A DNA stretch of 64,000 bases from CAYRGQ01 sp964423925 (GTDB lineage: Bacteria > Bacteroidota > Bacteroidia > Sphingobacteriales > Sphingobacteriaceae): assembly GCA_964423925.1 (NCBI GenBank), contig CAYRGQ010000002.1, positions 186,001 through 250,000 on the forward strand, in the 5' to 3' direction. Below are positions 50,246-56,999 of this stretch, piece after piece. The notes beneath the pieces are model-generated. The model saw only the letters and a program-made list of their open reading frames with translations. It had not been told where the DNA came from and made no database searches. How positions within the stretch are numbered: position 1 is the first letter of the stretch; every line of letters begins with the position of its first letter. Made by a program: the position numbers and the translations under genes.

Positions 50246-50749
50246 ATGAGGATCAGGTGGAATCAATGTATTGGTGTGGCCCTACTTTGGGTGAGCTGCG
50301 TATTTGGCGCAGTGGCCCAAGACGCTCAAGCAGATCGGTTCGCCCGAATCGAAAAAGAGAAGAAAGCCTATATCACCAAGCAGCTGAGCCTCACCTCGTC
50401 TGAGGCGAAAAATTTTTTTCCCATTTACGAACAATACCGCACGGAACTGACCCTGCTACAACGCGAGCGCCGTCGCGTACGGACGAGCGATGCCGGCCAA
50501 CGCGGCGCCACGAGTCGCCCGCTGCGCAACGAACGCTTTCAGCGCGATTTGGTGCCCAACCCCGACCGCGACATGATTGCTTTCGATGCCAAGCGACTCG
50601 AACTGAAGAAAAATTACCGAGAGCGATTCGCGGATGCCATCGGTTTGGCACGGGCCTCCCAATTCTTCGAAGTTGAAGAGGAGTTTAACGAGTACCTGAT
50701 GCGTCACCTGCAGAACCGCCAAAGCGGCCCAGCGCCGCAACGGCCCTGA
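50246..50749 (+). CDS. exported small protein, possible sensor of the ECF/anti-sigma pair
   Basis: 167 residues from ATG 50246 (a GTG one codon earlier overlaps the previous stop). A Sec signal ends at AVA-QD. The mature protein is very basic and helical: LSLTSSEAKNFFPIYEQYRTELTLLQRERRRVRT and KRLELKKNYRERFADAIGLARASQFFEVEEEFNEYL. That composition, with LTSSEA-type and RERF segments, recalls the Spy/CpxP family of periplasmic chaperone-like stress sensors, but no clear LTxxQ motif is present. Stop-start coupling with the membrane gene suggests joint action in envelope stress sensing. Confidence 0.65.
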   Translation: MRIRWNQCIGVALLWVSCVFGAVAQDAQADRFARIEKEKKAYITKQLSLTSSEAKNFFPIYEQYRTELTLLQRERRRVRTSDAGQRGATSRPLRNERFQRDLVPNPDRDMIAFDAKRLELKKNYRERFADAIGLARASQFFEVEEEFNEYLMRHLQNRQSGPAPQRP

Positions 50750-50819
50750 GCGCCTCACCGAATCCCACACAAGCCGATCGATTATCGCGGCAGCGTCCCC
50801 TTGCGGATCTTTTCCTTCA

Positions 50820-50850
50820 TTGCACACACAGCTTATTTTCAGTAATTTTG
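50820..50850 (+). promoter_or_regulatory. promoter for the class III aminotransferase, probably giving a leaderless message
   Basis: -33 TTG (50820-50822), 20-base spacer, -7 TAATTTTG (50843-50850), all consensus. The ATG at 50855 begins five bases after the last G, so transcription should start at or within a base or two of the start codon. Confidence 0.75.
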
Positions 50851-50854
50851 CGAG

Positions 50855-52045
50855 ATGCTTAGCAACCGCCAACTTTTTCTGCTCAACACTGCGCAGACCT
50901 CCCACTCGCCTCGTTTAATTGAAGTAGCACGCGCCGAAGGCGTGTACCTATATGGGCCTGACGGCACGCGTTACATTGATCTGGTGTCCGGATTCGCGGT
51001 GAGCAACATTGGCCATCGCCATCCCCGCGTGATTGAAGCCATCCAAGGGCAACTCGACCGCTACCTTCACGTCACCGTTTACGGCGAATTTGTCCAAGCG
51101 CCGCAGGTCGAGTTGGCTACGAAGCTCGTCTCCGTCTTGCCCTCGTCACTCAATTCCGTCTATTTTACGAACTCGGGCGCCGAAGCAACCGAAGGTGCGA
51201 TGAAAATCGCGAAGCGCTACACCGGCCGCCGCGAATTCATTGCGGCCCATAACGCCTACCATGGCAGCACGCAGGGAGCGCTTAGCCTTATTGGCAATGC
51301 GGAATACCATCGTGCCTATGCCCCGCTCCTACCGGATATCCACTTCATTCCGTACAACGATTCCAGCGCGCTCGACTCGATAACCACCGATACGGCTGCG
51401 GTGATCCTTGAGGCCGTGCAGGGCGAGGCGGGAATCCGCGTACCGGACATTGCATATGTGCAGGCCGTGCGCAAGCGATGCGACGAGACGGGCGCCCTGT
51501 TGGTCTTTGACGAGATACAAACCGGCTTCGGGCGAACAGGAAAACTGTTCGCGTTTGAGCACTATGGCATCGTACCGGACATCCTGTTGCTGGCAAAGGG
51601 CATGGGCGGCGGCATGCCGATCGGCGCATTCATTGCCGATAGAGAGGTTATGGGCGTCATTAAGGACAATCCCATGTTGGGGCACATCACCACCTTCGGC
51701 GGGCACCCTGTCAGCTGCGCGGCAGCACTTGCTTCGTTAAACGTTATTCTGGAAGAGGGTCTCCCTGCGTTGGCGGGCAAGAAAGTGGCCCTTTTCAAGC
51801 GCGAACTGCAACACCCCGCCATTCGGGAAATCCGTGGCCTCGGCCTGATGATGTGCTTGCAGTTGGACAGCTTTGCGCAGGTCGAACACGTGAGTCGTTA
51901 TGCCGCCGATCAGGGCGTCATCATCGATTGGTTTCTTCATTGCGAGACAGCCTTGCGGATTGCGCCGCCCCTCACCATTCCCGAGGACGCGATACTGGAG
52001 GCATGCCGTGTGATTCGCGAGGCGTTGGACAGCCTGACCACGTAG
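50855..52045 (+). CDS. class III pyridoxal-phosphate aminotransferase (acetylornithine-type)
   Basis: 396 residues. The PLP-binding Lys lies in LLAKGMGGGMPIGAFIAD, the phosphate/cofactor region reads VYFTNSGAEATEGAMKIAKRYTGRREFIAAHNAYHGST, and the PLP-ring Asp is in LLVFDEIQTGFGRTGKLFA. It resembles ArgD/aspartate aminotransferase-family enzymes, using glutamate or ornithine-type donors. The exact substrate is not predictable, and no other arginine genes are nearby. It is monocistronic; the hairpin after it serves the opposite strand. Confidence 0.93.
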   Translation: MLSNRQLFLLNTAQTSHSPRLIEVARAEGVYLYGPDGTRYIDLVSGFAVSNIGHRHPRVIEAIQGQLDRYLHVTVYGEFVQAPQVELATKLVSVLPSSLNSVYFTNSGAEATEGAMKIAKRYTGRREFIAAHNAYHGSTQGALSLIGNAEYHRAYAPLLPDIHFIPYNDSSALDSITTDTAAVILEAVQGEAGIRVPDIAYVQAVRKRCDETGALLVFDEIQTGFGRTGKLFAFEHYGIVPDILLLAKGMGGGMPIGAFIADREVMGVIKDNPMLGHITTFGGHPVSCAAALASLNVILEEGLPALAGKKVALFKRELQHPAIREIRGLGLMMCLQLDSFAQVEHVSRYAADQGVIIDWFLHCETALRIAPPLTIPEDAILEACRVIREALDSLTT

Positions 52046-52079
52046 CTTCAGCGCCGCGCGTACATTCAGGTGTTCGCAA

Positions 52080-52113
52080 TAAAAAAACCGGCGCTCATCT
52101 TCTGAACGCCGGC
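52080..52113 (-). terminator. intrinsic terminator after hpf
   Basis: On the minus strand GCCGGCG pairs with CGCCGG(T) around a 13-base loop, followed by TTTTTTTATT. It ends the rpsU-xer-hpf transcript and also separates it from the convergent aminotransferase. Confidence 0.75.
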
Positions 52114-52147
52114 TCCTTCTACTAAATAGAAAATATAATGCGATGCC

Positions 52148-52489
52148 TTATAGCTGGTGTATGGTTGCAAGCAGCTCCTTGTGATTACTTGCCTTCGTAC
52201 GGGTTTTCGTTTTGTGTTTGTTGATCTGTCGGCGCAGGGACTCCACGGCCAGATCGGTCGCCTCCTCAAAAGACTTTGCCTGCGCCTTAGCAAATAGCTG
52301 GTTTCCAGGAATATTTAGCTTAAGCTCAGTCACCTTGTTTGCTTCGTCTTCTACATTTTCGAGCCTTAGGTAGCATTCCCCGTCAATGATCTGGTCAAAG
52401 AACAGGTCAAGCTTGTCCATCCGTTTCTGGATAAACTGGATGAGCTTCCGGTCGGCGTCGAACCTAATCGATTGCACAGTAATGTTCAT
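52148..52489 (-). CDS. hpf: ribosome hibernation factor (short HPF / RaiA-type)
   Basis: 113 residues. The HPF/YfiA fold is shown by MNITVQSIRFDADRKLIQFIQKRMDKLDLFFD, LRLENVEDEANKVTELKLNIPGNQLFAKAQA and SFEEATDLAVESLRRQINKHK. It binds the 30S decoding region in resting cells. It lacks the long C-terminal domain of dimerising HPF. The start codon is preceded, 4 bases away, by a perfect AAGGAGG Shine-Dalgarno sequence, unusual in this phylum. It follows the tyrosine recombinase gene by 13 bases. Confidence 0.93.
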   Translation of the reverse strand: MNITVQSIRFDADRKLIQFIQKRMDKLDLFFDQIIDGECYLRLENVEDEANKVTELKLNIPGNQLFAKAQAKSFEEATDLAVESLRRQINKHKTKTRTKASNHKELLATIHQL

Positions 52490-52493
52490 TTTT

Positions 52494-52500
52494 CCTCCTT
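52494..52500 (-). promoter_or_regulatory. strong Shine-Dalgarno sequence AAGGAGG before hpf
   Basis: Read on the minus strand it is fully complementary to the usual 16S anti-Shine-Dalgarno and spaced four bases from the hpf ATG. It begins three bases after the stop codon of the upstream recombinase gene. Confidence 0.85.
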
Positions 52501-52502
52501 TT

Positions 52503-53384
52503 TTAAGCTTTTGGATGTGCTTGGTTATAAATGGATTTGAGTCTCTCTACGGAGTTATGTGTGTAGACTTGTGTGGCTGCCAAGCCGGCATGTCCCAATA
52601 ATTCCTTGATTGCATTCAGATCGGCCCCCTTATTCAGCAACGCGGTAGCAAACGTATGCCTCAAGACGTGTGGGCTTTTTTTCTCTTGTGAGGAAAGTAT
52701 AGTCAAGTACTTATTCACGATGCGATAAATTAATTTCGGATAGCCCGGCCTACCTGTTTTAGTAACGACCAAGGCGGTCGTTTTGTTATCCGAGAAGCTT
52801 GATTTTTTTTCATCTCTATACTGGCCGTACACGGATTTTAGCGTTTCGGTCATCGGCACGATGCGCTCCTTGTTGCGCTTGCCCAACACGCGAATGGTAC
52901 CTTGAAACAGGTCCACGTCCGATTCGTGAAGGCCGAGCAGCTCCGCCAGCCGGATGCCGGTTCCGAAGAGCAACTCGATCACCAAGCGGTCGCGGACGCC
53001 TTCAAAATCGTCGGGAAAAACGTCTGTGGCGTCGAGCATCGTGCAAAGCTTCGCCTCTTCCACCACGACCGGCAGCCGCTTGGGCGTGCGCATGGCTTTG
53101 ACAAGGGCCATGGGATTTTGGGCCACAAGCCCTTCGCGAAGCAAAAACTTATAGTAGGTACGTAAGGCTGAGATGGCGCGATTGACGCTACTGGCCTCCA
53201 TGCCCGCCTCGGCTAGCCCAGCCAGATAACTGCGTACATGCCGATGGCCGGCTTCGTCAACGGGTATTTCGTGTAGGGATAGGTAATCGGCAAAATGGGA
53301 GACCTCTCGCTGGTAAGCGGCAACCGTGTGGTGCGAATATCGCTTCTCGAAGGACAGAAAACGAACGAAACGGTCTATAAACAT
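52503..53384 (-). CDS. tyrosine recombinase of the XerC/XerD type
   Basis: 293 residues. The core-binding N-terminal domain (FVRFLSFEKRYSHHTVAAYQREVSHFADYL) is followed by the catalytic domain with Arg in TGIRLAELLG, the H-x-x-R block HVLRHTFATALLNKGADLNAI, a second His in LLGHAGLAATQVYTH and the nucleophile Tyr. Xer recombinases resolve chromosome dimers at dif. Length and position in an rpsU-xer-hpf arrangement are typical of a housekeeping Xer in Bacteroidota rather than a mobile-element integrase. I cannot say whether it is XerC or XerD. Confidence 0.93.
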   Translation of the reverse strand: MFIDRFVRFLSFEKRYSHHTVAAYQREVSHFADYLSLHEIPVDEAGHRHVRSYLAGLAEAGMEASSVNRAISALRTYYKFLLREGLVAQNPMALVKAMRTPKRLPVVVEEAKLCTMLDATDVFPDDFEGVRDRLVIELLFGTGIRLAELLGLHESDVDLFQGTIRVLGKRNKERIVPMTETLKSVYGQYRDEKKSSFSDNKTTALVVTKTGRPGYPKLIYRIVNKYLTILSSQEKKSPHVLRHTFATALLNKGADLNAIKELLGHAGLAATQVYTHNSVERLKSIYNQAHPKA

Positions 53385-53475
53385 GAAAAACTATTTGCAT
53401 ACTACCCAAAGGTGAATATACAAATAGTTTTCGAATCGGGGCAACGAAACCCCGGCAATATTTCGAAGCAAATGC

Positions 53476-53667
53476 CTATACCGGCTCTTGGTTCAGACGC
53501 TGCTTGTAAATCGCTTTTTTGCGTTGTGTACGACGGGCAACGGATTTCTTCTCGTAAGCCTGACGCGCACGCAGTTCCCTCAACACACCCGTTTTCTCGA
53601 ATTTCTTCTTGAAACGCTTCAACGCGCGATCTAACGACTCACCATCCTTTACATTAACGATAATCAT
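53476..53667 (-). CDS. rpsU: 30S ribosomal protein bS21
   Basis: 63 residues, highly basic: MIIVNVKDGESLDRALKRF and a C-terminal K-R-T-Q-R-K-K-A tail. In Bacteroidota, bS21 with bS18 and bS6 hides the anti-Shine-Dalgarno of 16S rRNA, so this protein is central to how the group starts translation. Its own leader carries an extended SD-like run AAAGGGGGT (53680-53688) 12 bases before the ATG, in line with reports of bS21 autoregulation in Flavobacterium. A good promoter lies 39 bases upstream of the leader end. It precedes the xer gene by 91 bases. Confidence 0.95.
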   Translation of the reverse strand: MIIVNVKDGESLDRALKRFKKKFEKTGVLRELRARQAYEKKSVARRTQRKKAIYKQRLNQEPV

Positions 53668-53679
53668 AGTTCTTAAAAT

Positions 53680-53688
53680 ACCCCCTTT
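53680..53688 (-). promoter_or_regulatory. SD-like run AAAGGGGGT in the rpsU leader
   Basis: It can pair with the anti-Shine-Dalgarno with one G-U pair. The spacing to the ATG (12 bases) is longer than usual, so it may act as a regulatory or weak-context ribosome site. Confidence 0.55.
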
Positions 53689-53710
53689 CGTACACTTTTT
53701 CAGTGGACTG

Positions 53711-53741
53711 CAAAGGTATGGATTCCGTGCGAAAAAGCAAA
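53711..53741 (-). promoter_or_regulatory. promoter for rpsU
   Basis: Minus strand: -33 TTTG (53738-53741), 19-base spacer, -7 TACCTTTG (53711-53718). The leader is about 38 bases and includes the SD-like run. Confidence 0.7.
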
Positions 53742-53748
53742 ATCTATT

Positions 53749-54381
53749 TTACAGCAGGCCCCGCCGCTTGAGCAGTTCAGGCAGGGTGTCGGGCGCAGTC
53801 AGCAATTCGGCATTCATCCCGAGTTGCAGGGCCGTGGCAATGTGCTGTGGACTATCGTCGACAAAGAGGGTCTCCTGGGGTACCAGACCGTGGGCGTCGA
53901 GTACATGACGAAAAATGACGGCATCGGGCTTGCGCATGCCCATCAGGTGCGAATAGTAGTCCTCCTCGAAGTAGTCGGCGTAGTTGTCCAGTCCGTAAAC
54001 CTCTTTTAAGTGGTTGACAATCCACTGGTAGTGAATTTCATTATTGTTGCTCAGCAAGAATACGCGATATTGGCGGTGTAGCTGCTGCAAAAGCTCGTGA
54101 TGCCCGTCGCGCACGCCAATAAGCAGGGCGTTCCAGGCGTCGTCGATCTGCTGGTCAGTCAATTGCGGGCGTGCGGAGACCTCGCGGATACGGTTGCGAA
54201 AATCCGCCGCCGAGATTTCGCCACGATCGAAGGCATCAAACACGTCGTCTTGGGCTAAATGCCCGTAAAAGCGCTCCACCTCCGGCACCCCCAACTCGGT
54301 AAACGCACGTTGCGCGCGCGTGAAGTCGATGGAGAAAAGCACGTTGCCATAATCGAGTATGATGTTCTTGATATTTTCCAT
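53749..54381 (-). CDS. HAD-superfamily hydrolase
   Basis: 210 residues from ATG 54381 (MENIKNIILDYGNVLFSID); the open frame reaches eight codons further but those lack support. HAD motif I is ILDYGNVL, where the second Asp of DxD is Gly, as in the D-x-G-(G/N)-V-L subgroup, with Asp nucleophile. Motif II is VFLLSNNNEIH, motif III lies around GMRKPDAVIFRH, and motif IV is ETLFVDDSPQH. A cap domain lies between motifs I and II. It resembles YihX/GPH-like phosphatases; substrate unknown. It lies just upstream of the rpsU promoter on the same strand. Confidence 0.9.
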   Translation of the reverse strand: MENIKNIILDYGNVLFSIDFTRAQRAFTELGVPEVERFYGHLAQDDVFDAFDRGEISAADFRNRIREVSARPQLTDQQIDDAWNALLIGVRDGHHELLQQLHRQYRVFLLSNNNEIHYQWIVNHLKEVYGLDNYADYFEEDYYSHLMGMRKPDAVIFRHVLDAHGLVPQETLFVDDSPQHIATALQLGMNAELLTAPDTLPELLKRRGLL

Positions 54382-54445
54382 AAATATTTCATTTATTGCC
54401 TGCAAATATGTAAAATTGCATCCGCAAAACCATAGGTATTGCCCT

Positions 54446-54519
54446 GCGCCTATAGCTCAGTTGGTTAGAGTAGAAGACTCATAATCTTTTGGTCCCTGGT
54501 TCGAGCCCAGGTGGGCGCA
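54446..54519 (+). tRNA. tRNA with anticodon CAT (elongator Met, or possibly Ile2)
   Basis: 74 bases. Acceptor GCGCCTA with TGGGCGC, anticodon stem GAAGA/TCTTT, loop CTCATAA (anticodon CAT), T arm CCTGG-TTCGAGC-CCAGG. The first base pair G-C rules out the initiator. CAT-anticodon tRNAs can also be Ile2 after lysidine modification, which cannot be judged here, but elongator Met is more likely. CCA is not encoded. Confidence 0.9.
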
Positions 54520-54523
54520 CAGT

Positions 54524-54552
54524 AAAAAAGACCCGTTTATCGGGTCTTTTTT
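54524..54552 (+). terminator. intrinsic terminator after tRNA-Met
   Basis: AAAAAAGACCCG pairs with CGGGTCTTTTTT around a 5-base loop, with an added T run, five bases after the tRNA. Confidence 0.88.
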
Positions 54553-54715
54553 CGTTTGTATAAGTCGGGCGAGAAGCCCGTCCCGCAAAGACACGGGAAG
54601 CCAAGTGTAATCTTCCCTAGCAACAACGACGATTATTAAGGTAGTTTTCTAAATTAGGGACAATGAAAAATTCAAGTTCAGCGAGAGCCGGATGCCATTG
54701 CTGATGAAGCGCTGC

Positions 54716-56023
54716 TCAGCCGTTCTCTTCGCTCCGTAATTCACCCGACTTTGCTTCTGTATGCTGAATATAGGCGGCAGCGACTACATCTCCATTTACG
54801 TTTAGCGTGGTGCGCGACATGTCTAGGATCCGATCTACCCCATAAATAAGGGCGATGGCCTCGCCGGGCACGCCAATGGAGATCAATATAGTAACTATAA
54901 CCGGAAGCGATCCGCCGGGCACGCCTGCAGTCCCTACGCCCGCTAGAATGCAAAGCAACACCACCGTGATCTGCGCTCCGACACTTAGGTCGACATTGAA
55001 TACTTGCGCCAAGAACAATACCGTTATGCCCTCAAAAAGAGCCGTTCCATTCTGGTTGCCCGTGCTCCCGATCGTCAACACAAAATGGGCAATGGGCTTG
55101 GGTATCTTGAGCTTTTCAATGCTCACTCGGATGGCCGTCGGCAGTGTGGCATTGCTGGAGCTGGTCGAAAATGCAGTCAGGGTGATTTCGCCCATGTCCC
55201 GCATGAATTTTACGGGATTGCGATTGGCAAAATATTTCAAAATAACTGAATAAACCACGAACTGATGGATGGCTAGCGCCACGATCACGATAACGACATA
55301 CCATAGCAAAGCCACCAGAAAATCTGCCCCTACGTTGAGCACCATATTAAAAAGCAATGCGGCGACACCGTACGGTGCCAGCGACATGGCATAGCCAATT
55401 ACCTTGATGACCACTTCATAAAGCCCCTCGAGAAAGCTTTTGAGCGTAGCGGTCCGTTCCGGACCAACGGATGCCATGGCAATGCCAAAAATCAACGCAA
55501 AGAACATCACCGATATCAATCCCCCGCCCGTGTGGCGCGAGTTGAAAGCGTTGGCCATCTCCTCGATCGGATTGCGTGGAATAATTCGGGTAAGTATATC
55601 GCCCACCGATTGTTCATCCCGATCGACGGCCTGAGCAGCCGCAGAGGCAGCTTGGTCACCAAACTCGTTAATCAGGTATTCTCGTGTCTCGGGCGAAACG
55701 GCGTCGCCAGGCGTGAAGATATTGACCATCGTAATGCCGATCAATATGGCAATGCCACTGACGACTACCGAGTATACAAGCAGCCTCCCTCCCATACGAC
55801 CTAACTTCTTTACGTCGCCGATTTCGGCAATCCCCAAAATCAGTGCAGAAAGGATCAGCGGAATGACCATCATGAAGATCAGGTTCATGAATATATCGCC
55901 GACCGGCTTTACCCAGCTGACAATCGTGCTTAACGTGTCTGCTGATAATCCCAGGTTTTTGACCACCAACCCAGCGACAATGCCGAACAACATGCCAATA
56001 AAAATCCGCGTATGTAACTTCAT
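54716..56023 (-). CDS. dicarboxylate/amino acid:cation symporter (DAACS family)
   Basis: 435 residues with about eight transmembrane helices and two re-entrant loops. The second loop motif is AFSTSSSNATLPTAIR (serine-rich), the helix 7 motif is GSTGNQNGTALFEGI, in place of the N-M-D-G-T form, and the final segment is GVDRILDMSRTTLNVNGDVVAA. It transports glutamate, aspartate or C4-dicarboxylates with Na+ or H+. A large acidic insert (about 110-165) follows the second helix. It is monocistronic by position. Confidence 0.94.
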   Translation of the reverse strand: MKLHTRIFIGMLFGIVAGLVVKNLGLSADTLSTIVSWVKPVGDIFMNLIFMMVIPLILSALILGIAEIGDVKKLGRMGGRLLVYSVVVSGIAILIGITMVNIFTPGDAVSPETREYLINEFGDQAASAAAQAVDRDEQSVGDILTRIIPRNPIEEMANAFNSRHTGGGLISVMFFALIFGIAMASVGPERTATLKSFLEGLYEVVIKVIGYAMSLAPYGVAALLFNMVLNVGADFLVALLWYVVIVIVALAIHQFVVYSVILKYFANRNPVKFMRDMGEITLTAFSTSSSNATLPTAIRVSIEKLKIPKPIAHFVLTIGSTGNQNGTALFEGITVLFLAQVFNVDLSVGAQITVVLLCILAGVGTAGVPGGSLPVIVTILISIGVPGEAIALIYGVDRILDMSRTTLNVNGDVVAAAYIQHTEAKSGELRSEENG

Positions 56024-56350
56024 ATTAATCCTGTTATCAATAAAATACCGCCACTAATATCACAATAAATCAATCAATCGAAACTTTTTTTTACGGCTTC
56101 CTCCAAGTAAACAGGTTTCTTTTTCCGTTTTTTTGTGCAGCGTATCGACGATTGAAAAGTCAAAAAATTATGGTGTTTTTAGACTAGCTTATAATGCCCT
56201 TAACGGCAGCTGGGTATGGAAAAGCTCACTTCTGGGCGGTTAATAAACCCGGCATCGGCGGCCACTTCCGTCCGTCGGATGAATTAACCGCTTCCACACA
56301 AGAAATGCCTCCGCGTTTTGGAAATATACCGCTATGCGGCTTAATGAGGC
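56024..56350. other. intergenic stretch of 327 bases, nothing recognised
   Basis: It lies between the symporter start and the DUF502 stop codon. It includes the symporter's likely promoter region, but no exact -33/-7 pair was found and no small gene, tRNA or repeat was recognised. Confidence 0.5.
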
Positions 56351-56947
56351 TTAATCCAGCCCGCTGACCCCGCCAGACACCACCAACTTCATGGCGTCTG
56401 TGGCGCTCATGTTGAGTTTGGATACGCGCTCGGCGCGGGCAATCACCACTTGGCCCGCCACGGAATAGGCATAGGGAAAATAAACCACCACGTGGCCGTC
56501 TAGGCCGACCTTTTTCAAGTCGCTATGGGTAAGAAAGCCCACCTTCTTCAGCCCAGTCTCGTTGACTTCCACCAGCACCGGCTCAGTAAACTTCTTCGCA
56601 TCGCCCACAAATGCCTCCGTAAAGTCCTTGATGGAGGAATACAAGGTATTGAAAAGCGGTATCCGGTTCAATTGCCGATTGAACCAATTATAGATCGGCT
56701 CAGTAACCACGGTCGTGAAGACGAATCCCACGAGAATCAATACCAGGATGACAGTGAGGATACCCAGCCCTGGCACATACACCGGTCCGCCCTGTTCGTC
56801 CGCCCAAAACAAATTACTCAAATTCAGCGCACTATCTATACTGGCAACGATCCAAACAATGAGGAAGAGCGCACCAGCGACAGGGACCACCACCAGGGTG
56901 CCTTTGATAAAATAATTAAATAACTGCTTTAAGGGTTTCCGAAGCAT
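56351..56947 (-). CDS. DUF502 inner-membrane protein
   Basis: 198 residues. Two transmembrane helices (about 10-35, VVVPVAGALFLIVWIVASID, and 55-75, LGILTVILVLILVGFVFTTVV) are followed by a cytoplasmic or periplasmic beta domain with RIPLFNTLYSSIKDFTEAFVGDAKKFTEPVLVEVNETGLKKVGFLTH, which is the DUF502 core. The function of the family is unknown. It is close (52 bases) downstream of murF-alr on the same strand, so cotranscription is likely, but a role in cell-wall synthesis is not shown. Confidence 0.88.
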   Translation of the reverse strand: MLRKPLKQLFNYFIKGTLVVVPVAGALFLIVWIVASIDSALNLSNLFWADEQGGPVYVPGLGILTVILVLILVGFVFTTVVTEPIYNWFNRQLNRIPLFNTLYSSIKDFTEAFVGDAKKFTEPVLVEVNETGLKKVGFLTHSDLKKVGLDGHVVVYFPYAYSVAGQVVIARAERVSKLNMSATDAMKLVVSGGVSGLD

Positions 56948-56999
56948 AGTGTTGCGGTAGTTAGAAGTGATTTCAATGTTGTGCTATGTAGGCTGCAGC

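Noticed and set aside
52503..53384. Tyrosine recombinase as a mobile-element integrase
   Set aside because: It lies between rpsU and hpf, a housekeeping arrangement, with no attachment repeats or phage genes nearby.
54446..54519. Initiator tRNA-Met
   Set aside because: The first acceptor pair is G-C; initiator tRNAs have a mismatch at that position.
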